Below are positions 31,303-44,369 of a stretch of 64,000 nt of DNA, piece by piece; position 1 is the first letter of the stretch; each line of letters begins with the position of its first letter. A program made the translations under genes and the position numbers. The stretch is taken from contig JAFEKR010000008.1 in NCBI GenBank assembly GCA_019022495.1, forward strand, positions 930,001-994,000. The letters are read 5' to 3'. Source of the DNA: Epichloe hybrida (lineage: Eukaryota > Ascomycota > Sordariomycetes > Hypocreales > Clavicipitaceae). The notes under the pieces are model-generated. The model made no database searches, was not told the DNA's origin, and saw only the letters and a program-made list of their open reading frames with translations.

Positions 31303-33498
31303 ATGTACTCCCAAAACCACCAGCAAGGGCACAATGCTCGGCTGAATGGGGCGGGTCGTGGGATGCCCAACATGCTGTACAACTTCCAGCAGCATGCTCA
31401 ACATCAACACCCGTCCCAGTCCCAGCACCATCAAAGTCTGCAGCACGACCATGGCATGCCCTCAGCGAATGGTCTTGGCCATCATACATCTTTTGGATCC
31501 AACGCGCTCTCCAACTCGGTCGCATTTAACTCTGGTGTCTTAACCAACGGCCACGCGGCCAATTCTCGAGCTGGCCAAGTCCCTCAGAATGAGATGTGGC
31601 AGGAGCAGCTGCGTATGCATAAGGAAGCAGAACGAGCTCACTCCGCCATGACTGATCAACAGCAACCCCATTACTACGCAAGACTCAAAGCGTCCGAAAA
31701 CCGAGGCATTGGCGGTCCTCCTCCCAGTAGCGGTAGAACTCAGGCAGACGGCGAAAACGACCTGGAGGATAGAAGACGGCCTTATCTGCTAGAGAAGGAG
31801 ACAACTCGACAAGACTGGCACAACATGGATATGTCAGGACAGGGGCTGAGGAATCTGGCTCTCGAGCTTTTCCAGTACAGGTTCCTGAACGAGCTGTATA
31901 TCGCCTCCAACAAGCTCACGAGATTGCCAAAGGAAATTGGGGAGTTGCGGCAGCTCCGCCACCTTGACGCTTCCTACAACCAGATTTCGGAGCTACCAGC
32001 CGAGCTTGGCATGTGTACATACCTCAAAAATCTTTTACTCTTCAATAACGACATCCGCGATTTGCCTTTTGAGCTGGGATCTTTGCACCTATTGGAAATG
32101 CTGGGAATTGAAGGGAACCCTCTGGACCCTTCCTGGAAGCAAGAACTCATGGAGAAGGGAACCAAAAGCGTTGTCACCGCTTTGAAAGAAGGGGCTCCCA
32201 GTAAGGAAATTGACCCTCCCCGCCGAGGCAAATACTAAGCCAGATATCATTTTGCTGACAAAAATCTGATTCATCTAGTTCCTGAACCACCCACGCCACG
32301 AAAAGAAATAATCATTCAAGAGGATGTATCGCCGAGTCTGGAGCGAATCAAAGTATTCTCTTGGAATATCTTGTGCGACAAATACGCCACACCACAAACA
32401 TATGGATATACCCCCACCAACGCCTTGGATTGGCAATACCGCAAGGGTTGTATTTTGGAGGAGTTGCGACTTCGCGATGCTGATTTCTTGAGCTTACAGG
32501 AAGTCGCAACAGATGCTTTCAAAGAAGATCTAAGCCCGGACCTGGCGCAGATGGACTACAAAGGTGTTCACTGGCCCAAGTCGCGCGCCAGGACTATGTC
32601 GGAGAAGGACGCACAGACGGTGGACGGATGTGCCGTATTCTATAAACAGAGCAAGTTCGTTCTATTGGATAAGCAGCTTATTGAGTTTGCCACGATCGCC
32701 ATCAACCGACCCGACATGAAGAACCAGCACGATGTCTTCAACCGAGTTATGCCGAAGGACAACATCGCAGTCATATGCTTCTTCGAGTCGCGGCTCACAG
32801 GTGCCCGCCTCATACTAGTCAACGTTCACTTGACTTGGGATTCAGTCCTCGCCGATGTCAAGGTCATTCAAACGGGTATCCTCATGGAGCACGTTACAAA
32901 ATTGGCCGAGAAGTACGCCAGATGGCCGGCGGTCAAAGATAAGAAGCTAATCACGGTACCACTGACGGACGGCGCCGAAGCACCGAAGTCACAGGCTGAA
33001 CTTGCCCCTAGCCAGGAATACCGCTCAAACACCGACATCCCGCTCATTGTGGCTGGTGATTTCAACTCAACAGAAGGGTCGTCAGTGTACGAGCTCATGT
33101 CTATGGGCCGAGTTCCTCCTGATCACTCTGAATTAGGCGACTATCAATATGGTAGTTTCACAAGAGACGGCATCGAGCACCCATTCAGCCTGAGAGATGC
33201 CTATGCGCACATCAAGAAGACGGCCGATGAGATGCCGTTCACAAACTACACTCCAGGTTTCGCAGATGTCATCGACTACATCTGGTACACGACCAATACA
33301 CTGGAAGTAGTGGACTTGTTGGGACCGCCCGATGCAGCATATCTGAAGAGATTGCCTGCCTTCCCCCATTGGCATTTCCCAGCAGATCACATCCAAATCA
33401 TGACCGAGTTCGTGATCAAAGCCAGGAAAGAGAAAAAGCAAAATCAAGACAGGGAACAGCAAGCGGATTCGGGCGGTGCGTCAGGCTCAGGGCGCTGA
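31303..33498 (+). CDS. CCR4: CCR4-NOT complex 3'-5' poly(A) exoribonuclease
   Basis: Exons 31303-32200 and 32279-33498 with a 78-bp intron encode 705 residues. The enzyme shortens mRNA poly(A) tails as a catalytic subunit of the cytoplasmic CCR4-NOT complex. The N-terminus is Gln/His/Asn-rich, typical of fungal CCR4. Leucine-rich repeats follow at about residues 175-273 (LNELYIASNKLTRLP, LRHLDASYNQISELP), the Caf1-binding part. The endonuclease/exonuclease/phosphatase domain runs from about 322: FSWNILCDKY, LSLQEV with the Mg-binding Glu, VHLTWDS, AGDFNST (about 557), VIDYIWYT (about 630) and ADHIQIM (about 667) with the catalytic His. The intron is a multiple of three but holds stops. The start is the first ATG; an upstream GTG codon is not used. 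Confidence 0.95.
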
Positions 33499-34565
33499 TT
33501 AGCTGGGCGAGCTGCGACACCTGGATTTGTTCTTCTTTATTCGAGGCATATCCTGGCCGGTCGTGGTGTTGTTTCTTAAGACGCCGCGAGTAGCCATTAC
33601 GCGAGCGCATCTCAAATCTGGATGTAGTTTTTTATTTTGGGTTCTTTTTGCAAATGGAGTTCAAGGATCTTTTGCACGGTCGAGGGTTGGACCGGGGTGA
33701 TAAGTGTACCTGTGGCATGTAAACAGAAGGGAAGGGAAGGCACTGAGAGATGGGGTACAATGGGAGGACGAGGTGGTTCTGTAGGACTTGTAGGAGTTGA
33801 TTGACGACCTTGATTCTTTCTTCTGTTCATTACTTATTATTTCGGTATGTCTATGCCAGCGAGCGTGAACGTCGCAAGAAGAGCGATTATGTAAATGAAT
33901 ACTTGACGGGCCGCAGTCTCGTGAACCTGGGAGTGATTGCTTACTTGCCGCTGACCAAATGGGTTCACTTTTCCTTTTCCTTTCTCTTCTCTTCTTTTCA
34001 CTTCTCTTGCCCTCTGTACCTCACACCACGCTTTTTCCAGAGCTCTCCTGAGCCATTGCCTCGCCTTCGACCGAATGAAACTCGGTCTGCTGCCCGTACA
34101 GAGTACACCCGCCTGAACATGCCGGAGCCATGCCTCGTCCACCCAGTGCACGTGCTCGTCCAGCAAGGAATTGTGATTCGGGAGGGAGCTCTCGACGCTG
34201 TTCTGTGCCAGGAGGCAGGCCGCCTATGACGGGGACTTTGTCTTGCAAAGTTCGTCATTGGGCCGGTCATGTTGTATATGAAATGCGGGGAGGAAAGGAG
34301 AGGGAATTCGCTTTCAAAGGACAGTTCCTTAAGGACCATATGCAAGTGCTCCACATATACACACGTAGCTGCTGCTGTACAAGGGTGATAGTTCAAATTA
34401 ATCGCTGGCCGTCCTTACCACATTCTATCTTATACGTTTGGTTGTAGGAAAACTTGCAAACAGACCTCCTTTGAACACTATTGAGCGTTCCACGCCATGT
34501 AGATCCAGTTTCAACAGTCATCCCAATTTACCCCAGGAAAAAATGATTGCACAAAATGTTACAGC
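33499..34565. other. Convergent intergenic region
   Basis: About 1.07 kb between the 3' ends of CCR4 and the succinyl-CoA ligase gene. Short frames on both strands have no family features. Pyrimidine-rich TTTTCCTTTTCC near 33970-34015. Confidence 0.45.
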
Positions 34566-35867
<1,302 letters not shown>

Positions 35868-36340
35868 GATGGAATATGAGGGGGGAAGGAAAAAAAGAAT
35901 GCACTCGAAGACGTTGCAACTGCAACGCTTGACCAGAGGCAATGGGTGGAGGACTCGAGATTGGTTGAACTGCAACTTGAGGGTCGAAAAGCATCGCCAG
36001 AACCAGAACACGGAGCTTGGGAACTTTCGGGTGCTCCCGGACAAACGGCGGCTGTCTTTTTCCGAACGTCCCAGAAATGCACAAATTCAAGGGCCCCTGC
36101 CTCCTGCGTGGCTGTGGTCAGGGTGGGTCGACGGAGCGTCGGAGATACACGGGCACTGTCTGTTTCGCGCCGTTTACTTCAGATTTGCCCCACCATCGAA
36201 AAAGTAGTACATGTACCTTAGTCACTACCAAAGAGGCTTGCTTCCAGCATCTCAAGAGGGGCACATATTTTGAATACGATTCTTTTCTATCTACACAGCG
36301 GCCAGACGTCCTCGAAACGCGGAGCAATAGCACAACAGGC
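35868..36340. promoter_or_regulatory. Divergent LSC1-ELP3 promoter
   Basis: 473 bp between two outward-facing start codons, including both 5' leaders. No other gene fits. Co-regulation is possible from the layout but is not shown by a motif I can name. Confidence 0.5.
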
Positions 36341-38126
36341 ATGGCGACTGCTACGATGACGGCCACGGCAGTTGTGGCCCCGAAGAAGAAGGGCGTAGAG
36401 CTGGCCCTTGAAAGCGAGCGCTTCCTTCGATGTTGCGCCGATGTGGCCAATGCCTTGATTGAAGATCACGAGTCACAGAAGAATGGCAAACCCAGCAGAG
36501 ACATCAATTTGAACTCGTTGCGGGCTAAGCTGGCCAAAAAACACAAGCTGGCCAATATTCCTCCACTGACCGCCATCATCGCTGCCATCCCGGAGCATTA
36601 CAAGAAATACATCCTTCACAAGCTGATCGCAAAGCCTATTCGTACGATAATCAATACTTTCTGGCTATCCCAGTAAGATCGCTAACATGATCACAGGAAC
36701 ATCCTCCGGGATCGCGGTCGTCGCCGTAATGTGCAAGCCTCACCGATGCCCACATATCGCGTACACCGGCAACATTTGTGTGTACTGCCCTGGAGGTCCC
36801 GACTCGGATTTCGAATACAGTACACAATCTTACACCGGCTACGAGCCCACATCAATGAGAGCCATTCGCGCTCGGTACGACCCATTCGAGCAAGCTAGAG
36901 GGCGAGTGGACCAATTGAAGTCACTAGGACACTCAGTAGACAAGGTCGAATACATTATCATGGGCGGTACCTTCATGTCACTACCTGAATCATACCGAGA
37001 GGACTTCATTTCACAACTACACAATGCTCTTAGTGGATATCAGACATCAAAAGTCGACGAGGCTGTCGAAGCTGGGGAGATGAGCAATGTGAAGTGCGTG
37101 GGGATTACCATCGAGACCCGACCGGATTACTGTCTTCAACCACATCTTACCGATATGCTGCGGTACGGGTGTACGAGATTGGAGATTGGAGTGCAGTCAC
37201 TGTACGAGGATGTTGCGAGAGATACAAATCGTGGCCATACTGTCGCATCTGTAGCGGAAACGTTCTGTCTAGCAAAGGATGCCGGCTTCAAGGTTGTCAG
37301 CCACATGATGCCAGATTTACCCAACGTGGGCATGGAGCGTGATATCGACCAATTCCGCGAATATTTTGAGAATCCGGCCTTCAGAACTGATGGCCTCAAG
37401 ATTTACCCCACTCTTGTCATCCGTGGCACAGGCTTGTACGAGCTCTGGCGGACTGGACGATATCAAAATTATACCCCGAATGGCTTAATTGACCTGGTTG
37501 CGAGAATTATGGCCCTCATCCCACCATGGACAAGGATCTACCGCGTGCAGCGAGATATTCCCATGCCCCTGGTAACATCTGGCGTTGAGAATGGCAACCT
37601 TCGAGAGCTTGCTCTTGCGAGAATGAAGGACTTTGGTACCACTTGCCGAGACGTGCGAACACGAGAAGTCGGCGTCAACGAAGTGAAACACAAGATCAGA
37701 CCCAATCAAATCGAGCTTGTGCGAAGAGACTACACTGCCAATGGTGGCTGGGAGACCTTCCTTGCTTACGAGGATCCCAAGCAAGATATCCTTGTCGCTC
37801 TGCTGCGTCTCCGAAAGTGCACGGAGAAATACACGTACCGCCAAGAACTGACCAGCCAGCCAAGCAGCATGGTTCGAGAGCTTCACGTCTATGGAACCGC
37901 TGTGCCAGTCCATGCTCGTGACCCCAGAAAATTCCAGCACCAAGGTTTTGGAACCTTGTTGATGGAAGAGGCAGAGAGGATTGCTCGTGAAGAGCATGGC
38001 AGTGAGAAGCTCAGTGTCATCTCCGGTGTAGGCGTTCGCAGCTACTACAAGAAGCTTGGTTATTGGTTGGATGGTCCCTATATGAGCAAGTGGCTCAACG
38101 GACGGGATGAGGAGGGCAAGCAATGA
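36341..38126 (+). CDS. ELP3: Elongator complex catalytic subunit 3 (radical SAM / acetyltransferase)
   Basis: Exons 36341-36641 and 36697-38126 with a 55-bp intron (branch GCTAAC) encode 576 residues. ELP3 is the catalytic subunit of Elongator, which modifies wobble uridines of tRNAs at C5 using acetyl-CoA and radical SAM chemistry. The radical-SAM 4Fe-4S cysteines are visible at about C118, C128 and C131 ([15 protein letters not shown]). GGTFMSLP and [11 protein letters not shown] follow, then [11 protein letters not shown]. The C-terminal GNAT domain has [14 protein letters not shown], the acetyl-CoA loop [16 protein letters not shown] and [17 protein letters not shown]. The N-terminus holds the Ala/Thr- and Lys-rich tRNA-binding start. 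Length and every signature match fungal ELP3. Confidence 0.97.
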
Positions 38127-38408
38127 GCATATATCACTTGTGGTACTGTAGTACGGGGCGAGGGATGAACATATCACGACGGATTTGTAAAAGGCCGGAC
38201 TTGACTATATAGCGCAATAGGAGTTACGGCGGTTTTTGTGACGGTCATTCTCCCTAACAGACATCGAATTTGAGCGTTGCGATCCGGGGCTAGTATTCAT
38301 CAATCATCTCGCCATTGTGATCTCATATAATATCTCATGAGCAAACAAAATTGTGGTCCCGGTGAAAATTTGCGTGCACGAGGAAGGAGCACCCAGGCCC
38401 CGACACTG

Positions 38409-38490
38409 TTGGCACCTGTCAAAACTCGCCCTGATATTGTTGGCACTTGTCAAAACTCGCCCCGAAATTATTGGCACTTGTCAAAACTCC
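38409..38490. repeat. Short tandem repeat, 3 x about 31 bp
   Basis: TTGGCACYTGTCAAAACTC recurs at 38409, 38440 and 38471, an exact 31-bp period; the third copy diverges after its first 20 bases. It lies downstream of ELP3. No coding or structural role is evident. Confidence 0.8.
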
Positions 38491-38781
38491 ATGTTGCGCC
38501 GCCTAGCTTTAGTTCTTTTCCTCTTGACAAGCAGCTAGGCCAAACGACCAAAAACGGAGTGCGCACTCCTAATGGTAGCTGCGATAAATGAGCATATATG
38601 CTTAACACCTCAAGCCAACATGTCCAGAAGTCAGTAGTCCTGGTCGATTCAATTCGATTCGAATGTGAGTTGTTTCTTTACCTTCATCCAGCGCTTTATC
38701 GCCGCCTCTTTCACCCAAGGCCCTCGCCTTTGGACACGCAGTCACGATTTTCATGGTCCAGGAGACTGATATGCCATATAG

Positions 38782-40021
38782 GCTGCAACAGATGTGAAGC
38801 CTCGAGGAGGCAAGAAGGCAAGTCCAGTCTTCCACTTTTATTTATTTTGGCACTTACGTGATATTAGCGGAACACCTCGGGAGTACATCGCCCGTGGGTC
38901 CAACCTCGTCGAATAACAACATCATTGACAGTTCTAGATTTCGGACGCACCGAGCGCCCGCGGCCGTGCGCCGGCCGCTGCTGTAAGATGAGAGAAAATG
39001 GGATCTTGCGCCTCTTGATAAGTGCTGATTGTTGGGAAGCTGGTCCAGGAGCGAGGAGCCGCCCCAGCTCCTACCAAGGTTGGTAGTCAAACCTTCTTTG
39101 TCCCAAGAGATATTTTGCGCTGACTCTGTTCTTCTGAAAGAAGAGATCACCGGTAAGTTATGTCCACAGATGATTGCTTAGTGCAAAACTTGGAGTTGAC
39201 ATGTTTTCAACAAATAGGTAGGGACGAGGGCAGTAAGTGAGTCACGATCTGTGCAGCAAATTCCTCCGGTTGACAATATCCAAAATCTAAGGCGGCTCTC
39301 GAAAACGAAATAGTAATTGTCCTCAACTTCTTTTGACTTAATTCTTCATCTGACTTCATATAGCATTGGCGCGAGAAGGCGGTGGTGAGATCCCGCAATG
39401 ATTTCTCGAACTTCATACCATTGTCTGACAGAGAATGACCGAGAAGGATCTGAGCAGGCAGATCCACGTATGTACTCATATCCAAACACTTGGATTGTCT
39501 TCTTTCTCTGACGGACCTACGAAGCTACTAGAGGATGAGAGACGCGTACGTATATTGCTATCAAATGACTGTAACGCTTGTGCTGAAAGATCTATAGCGT
39601 GCAATAAAAAAGGCGGCCGTGAGTACTAATGAAACGTGTTTCGCACCGACTTTTAGCTTGTGTTTTCATTTGACTGATGCCATTTCACATAGAAATGGGC
39701 AAAGGCCGCCAAGGTGCGTTTATTTTCTAACAAAAATTGGAAGATGCTTACATTAATTACGAGCAGGAAGTTCCCCAGGAGCCCGTGAGAACCCCATTAC
39801 CCCCCTCAAGATTTCTGAGTTATTAATATATTTGGTGACTCTTAGGACTATGAACAGGTTGTCTCAGTAAGTTTCATGTTCTGATTTTCCAGAAATAGGA
39901 GCTAATGCGTGGTGCTCTGTAGCAATTGATCAATGAGGAGATGGAGGGGGCGGCGGTGCCAGAAGCTAAGGAGGTTGAAGGTGTCACAAGGCATGCGGGG
40001 GATAATCCACGCACAAATTAG
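38782..40021 (+). CDS. Putative micro-exon gene (chain of tiny phase-0 exons)
   Basis: Fifteen short exons can be chained: 38782-38817, 38868-38882, 38938-38982, 39049-39078, 39141-39152, 39218-39232, 39292-39312, 39364-39384, 39432-39467, 39525-39545, 39598-39618, 39693-39713, 39767-39784, 39846-39866 and 39923-40021 (stop TAG). Each exon is a multiple of three and each intron (47-74 bp) interrupts between codons. Six exons are exactly 21 bases, encoding AALENEI, HWREKAV, LLEDERR, RAIKKAA, KWAKAAK and DYEQVVS, which look like heptads of a charged helix. Donors are mostly strong (GTAAGT, GTGAGT, GTACGT, GTATGT), one is GC-type (38818), and branch-like CTGAC, TTGAC or CTAAC sites precede many acceptors. 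The part from 39292 onward is best supported; the 5' end and start codon are unresolved (ATG at 38598 is a candidate). I recognise no family. Confidence 0.5.
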
Positions 40022-40397
40022 TGGCCAGTCGGCTGCGCCTCTTATTTTTGTGCAACAGAAGGGGCGGTGGTGCCAGAGGGCACGGAGTATACACGGAGTC
40101 TTGCTGGTCCATTGTTAGCACTCCTTGGGGATATCTAAATGCGTATATGTACGGATCCGTACCGCGTTGAGAAAAAAAGTTTAATCTGCAGAGACCCACT
40201 GTGACATACTGGCGATGGCAAGGTTCTCCGAAGGGTTCTGGACTAAACCTACATAATAGTTGCCACTCTGCTTCAATTCGTGCTTCTCACAAATAGCGAG
40301 CCTCACGCAGTCTTATCTTTGATTTCTGATTTCTACTCAATTTGATAGCCTTGGTTAAAGCGACTTGTATCACCAATCATCCGAGAGTACTGACGAA

Positions 40398-41354
40398 ATG
40401 GCTACGACCTTCCACTTCTTCCCCAAACTGCCTTGTGAGCTAAGGGTTTGGATCTGGAAGCTTGCACTTCGACCGTCAACAGATATAGGAGGCATGCACT
40501 ATTTCCTTCTCGAACATAAAGAGAAAGTAGACTCTACCGACTCATTATCGATAGTAGATCTGAATCCTTGGGGCGAAGAAATAGACGACGGCAAAATCGC
40601 CGTAATGAGCACAGGTCCCCTCCAAAGCGGCTCTCCAGCTACCCCAGTCAATAAATCGGTCTACCTGTGGGATGCTGGTCTTTTCACAGCCTGCAAAGAA
40701 TCAAGGGATATAATAGTCAGGCGCCGCGAAGAATACGATCGCCGGCCGCGGGGTTGGCCGCGACGAGTCTCTGAAACATACACTGTAACAATGACAAGAA
40801 GGCACGAAGACGAACTCTGGTGTCTGATGTTCCAGCCAGAGAAGGATATCTTTTGCTACACTTTTGGAGATTGGGATTTGCTTGGTACTTCCCGCCAAGA
40901 CTTATTACAACAGTATGTGGAACACACCTATTTGGGTATTCCCGGAGACATTAAGCATGTGGCCATTGAATTTGACTCGAGCTGGACGCTCGACTGGCCA
41001 GAAACTTATGAAGAACTTGAAAAGGAGTCGAGCCCTCGCGCATTCATTTTACGCTTGTTAGAAGGGTGCATACAACGTACGATGAAATGCTTTGTATGGG
41101 TGATCGATCGCCAATCCATCCTGCCAGAAGTATCATTACTGAAGCCGCCCGCTTGTGAGTTTTATGATTTGGAGGTTGGCTACCACCAGCCAATTCATGA
41201 TACAGAAGCATCTGATTTCATCGATCGCATGGATGCCTTTTTTACACCTCGTTATTGTTTGTGGGAGGAACCTTACTCCCCGCGTTCATCGGATGATGAG
41301 GAAATTTATCTCGATTTACGTGACTTTGTCAATGTTCTGGTACCTCAAAAATAG
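40398..41354 (+). CDS. 2EXR domain-containing protein
   Basis: An intronless frame from the ATG at 40398 gives 318 residues. The N-terminal FHFFPKLPCELRVWIWKLAL is the 2EXR motif, an F-box-like domain abundant in filamentous ascomycetes. LFTACKESRDIIVRR, a usual companion motif, follows near residue 100. The rest is a mixed domain with TYLGIPGDIKHVAIEFD and an acidic C-terminus (SSDDEEIYLDL). Codon use is less C/G-biased in third positions than in neighbouring housekeeping genes, as is common for fast-evolving lineage-expanded families. The molecular function of 2EXR proteins is not established; a role in protein binding or ubiquitin-type recognition is an inference. Confidence 0.8.
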   Translation: MATTFHFFPKLPCELRVWIWKLALRPSTDIGGMHYFLLEHKEKVDSTDSLSIVDLNPWGEEIDDGKIAVMSTGPLQSGSPATPVNKSVYLWDAGLFTACKESRDIIVRRREEYDRRPRGWPRRVSETYTVTMTRRHEDELWCLMFQPEKDIFCYTFGDWDLLGTSRQDLLQQYVEHTYLGIPGDIKHVAIEFDSSWTLDWPETYEELEKESSPRAFILRLLEGCIQRTMKCFVWVIDRQSILPEVSLLKPPACEFYDLEVGYHQPIHDTEASDFIDRMDAFFTPRYCLWEEPYSPRSSDDEEIYLDLRDFVNVLVPQK

Positions 41355-41797
41355 CCAGGCAAAATGAAGGATAGATGGATCTGGTATGGAAGTATCACTT
41401 TGAAGTTTTGATATAACCTTTAATTTTCAATGTATGGTCCTTCTTTATCCACGTTTCAATAAGCTGCAGTTGTTGAATTAGCAGTACTAAACGTGGCGTG
41501 GTTGCATTGTTCAGGATTCGACAAGGCAGGTAAAGCAGGCTGTACTTGTACTAGGCACGTGACCAAAGCTTGAGTAGCACGTGACCAGGCCTGGAAAGTT
41601 GTCGCGTTTCCCTGGCGCCTGATGGCCGCAGGTCACAACCCACTTTCCCATAGCACCCTGGAGTCTTGCCATCATCACCACTCACTCAATCAACGACATC
41701 TGTCTCCCTTAAATCAAGATAACACTTTATCGAGCTTCTGCTATCACCAAATAAATACGGACTAGATAAAGCAGCTCTTTAAGCTTCATCTGCCAAG
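41355..41797. other. RPT2 upstream region
   Basis: 443 bases between the 2EXR gene and RPT2, containing the GCACGTGACCA pair listed separately and an RPT2 leader. No gene seen. Confidence 0.5.
41555..41587. promoter_or_regulatory. Duplicated GCACGTGACCA element upstream of RPT2
   Basis: Two identical 11-base copies, 41555-41565 and 41577-41587, spaced 22 bp start to start (about two helical turns), about 210-240 bp before the RPT2 start. The core CACGTG is a bHLH site. The same 11-mer occurs upstream of CCR4 in this window. Confidence 0.5.
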
Positions 41798-43342
41798 ATG
41801 GTAAGCGCAACACTGCGCCGCCACTCCGAAACATATTGACGATATGTAACAATAGGGTCAAGGGCAATCTGGCATGGGGGGTAGCGATGGCCGCGACGAG
41901 AAGGACAAGAAGGTATGCAATACTACCATTCCTTTGGTCACAAACACTTTGCTAACGACCTGAGCAGAAGGACAAGCCAAAGTACGAGCCGCCGCCGAGG
42001 CCAACCACTCGAGTTGGCCGAAAGAAGAGAAAGGCTGGTGGCACCAGTGCGGCTGCCAAGCTCCCGACAGTCTATCCTACGAGCAGGTGCAAGCTTCGGC
42101 TTCTGCGATTGCAAAGAATCCACGATCATTTGCTGTTGGAAGAGGAATACGTTGAGAACCAAGAGCGTCTGCGAAAAGCCAAGGCGGCGAAAGAGGGAGC
42201 TGCCACGGGACCCGACGCCGACGTGGATAGATTAGCCGATGAACGAGGACGAGTGGACGACATGCGGGGCAGCCCAATGGGTGTCGGTACTCTGGAGGAG
42301 CTGATTGATGACGATCACGCTATTGTCAGCAGCACAACCGGCCCCGAGTACTATGTCAGCATCATGAGTTTTGTCGACAAGGATCTTCTTGAGCCCGGTG
42401 CTAGCGTTTTGCTCCATCACAAGAGCGTTAGCATTGTGGGTGTACTTACAGACGATACGGATCCCCTTGTCAGCGTGATGAAGCTAGACAAGGCACCGAC
42501 GGAATCATACGCAGATATTGGTGGTCTCGAATCGCAAATCCAGGAAGTCAGGGAGTCGGTCGAGTTGCCCTTGCTTCACCCCGAATTGTACGAGGAAATG
42601 GGCATCAAACCACCCAAGGGAGTTATTCTCTACGGTGCACCAGGAACTGGCAAGACCTTGCTTGCCAAGGCGGTTGCCAATCAGACATCTGCCACTTTCC
42701 TGCGTATCGTTGGTAGTGAACTGATCCAGAAGTATCTCGGAGATGGCCCTCGCCTCGTGCGACAACTCTTCCAAGTAAGTGCACCCGTATGAGACTTCTG
42801 GATATCTTGAAGTCCCAACTGACAGTTCTTAATAGGTTGCTGGTGAAAATGCGCCTTCTATCGTGTTTATCGACGAGATCGATGCCATTGGTACGAAACG
42901 TTATGATTCTACGTCTGGAGGCGAACGAGAAGTGCAGCGAACCATGCTTGAACTTCTAAACCAGCTGGATGGTTTTGATGACCGTGGCGATGTCAAGGTT
43001 ATCATGGCAACCAACAAGATCGAAACCTTGGATCCCGCCCTGATTCGTCCTGGTCGTATCGACCGAAAAATTCTGTTTGAAAACCCTGACCAAAACACCA
43101 AGAAGAAGATTTTCACCCTGCACACATCCAAGATGAACTTGAACAGCGACGTCGACCTGGAGGAGTTCATTTCGCAAAAGGACGACCTCTCGGGTGCTGA
43201 CATCAAGGCAATTTGTTCGGAAGCTGGTATGATGGCTCTGCGAGAACGGCGCATGCGGGTACAGATGGCCGACTTCCGATCTGCCCGAGAGCGCGTTCTG
43301 CGCACCAAACAGGAGGGTGAACCGGAGGGATTGTATTTGTAA
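41798..43342 (+). CDS. RPT2: 26S proteasome regulatory ATPase subunit 4
   Basis: Four exons, 41798-41800, 41856-41912, 41968-42774 and 42836-43342, encode 457 residues. The first exon is the start codon alone. This AAA ATPase of the 19S base unfolds substrates and opens the 20S gate. Splicing gives [10 protein letters not shown], which retains the N-myristoylation glycine known for Rpt2. A basic N-terminus, coiled coil ([20 protein letters not shown]) and OB fold precede the ATPase. Walker A GAPGTGKT is at residues 243-250, and Walker [10 protein letters not shown], with catalytic Asp302-Glu303, crosses just after the last intron. The sensor and arginine-finger region reads [20 protein letters not shown]. 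The C-terminus GLYL is an HbYX tail (Leu-Tyr-Leu) that docks into the 20S ring. Confidence 0.97.
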
Positions 43343-43758
43343 TTGTACTATTGTGTAAACAATGTTGCACGGGACGCAGCGGAAGGATAGATGATAGAGA
43401 GGCATTGCTACAGTCAAGGCGCTCTGCGCATGCATGCATGTGCACGGTATTACGGCCGTTGGAGCTGCCAGCCAGCCAATACTACATGCATACAACCCGT
43501 GAGCCAACCACTTTGAATGCATCGTTGACTACCATTGACAGTTGTGTGTTTCGACTAATGGCATATTCAAGTCAAAGTACTCGGCTGTTGAATCTGTGAT
43601 ATGCGCTGCCACTTGGTATTGTTTGCGCCCGTTTCGCAGCGTCATTGTGTATATGGTCATCGATTCATAATCCATTCATTCTCCGTTCTCCCTGACACGG
43701 CTGTCTCCTCCCTCCCTCATGAGTCTGCACATTACAAACACCACGTGTCTCTCTTCTC
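43343..43758. other. Convergent 3' spacer
   Basis: 416 bases between RPT2 and the promethin-like gene. Contains a short GCATGCATG repeat near 43428-43441. No gene seen. Confidence 0.5.
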
Positions 43759-44369
43759 TTAATGATGATTCTTTGCATCATTGATGCTTGCATCAAAACC
43801 ATGTTCATCCTTCAAGATGCTGACCTGCTTCCCGCCGGCACCGACCTGCACCCCGGCATTGACAGCAAACGGGGCACGGGTATACAACCACCTCGCGACA
43901 AAGAAGCTGCCAACACACCAGGCCCACAGCAGCACGGCAAATGACGAGACGAGCAAGAGGGTCGGCACAAGAGCGAGAAGAGCGAGGCCAATCCAGAAGA
44001 GCGAAAAGATGACGGCGGCTCCGAGAGCAGATGCGACACAGCTCACGGAGAAGGCGACGAACAGGAAGAGTGGGAGGGACGAGAACAGGCCCTGGGCAAC
44101 CAGGAGGGACTAACGTGGTATCATCAGTCATGGCAAGATGCGGAAATGGGGTGCGTTGGGTGTGCGTAGTTTTGTTTCGAGGGGGCACGTACGAAGAGGA
44201 CGGGTCGCGCCGAGGCGAATGCCGAAACGTCGTGGTACGCGCGTCGGCGGGACGAAGGGGGCATGAGCCGGTCCAGGGAGCGCTGGGCGCGGGAGTACGC
44301 GCCGGATGCCTCTTCTTCGACGGCGGTCGTGACGTCGCGGTCGGGGTGGTTGTGAAGCGCTGCCGGCAT
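43759..44369 (-). CDS. Promethin/LDAF1-like lipid droplet assembly protein
   Basis: Exons 44369-44193 and 44109-43759 with an 83-bp intron encode 175 residues. The pattern fits the fungal promethin family (related to human LDAF1 and yeast Ldo), seipin partners in the ER that help lipid droplets form. An N-terminal soluble part with YSRAQRSLDRLMPPSSRR precedes a long hydrophobic region: LLVAQGLFSSLPLFLFVAF, then VASALGAAVIFSLFWIGLAL and LVPTLLLVSSFAVLLWAWCV, consistent with two membrane hairpins. After VARWLYTRAP comes a short hydrophilic tail. The intron falls at the start of the membrane domain in phase 0. The assignment rests on length and the spacing of membrane segments; I judge it likely but not certain. 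Confidence 0.75.

Noticed and set aside
39207..39485. 90-codon minus-strand frame opposite the micro-exon chain
   Set aside because: It looks protein-like, but the opposite strand explains the same bases with many strong splice sites. No homology or splice context supports it. Kept as the main alternative to the micro-exon model.
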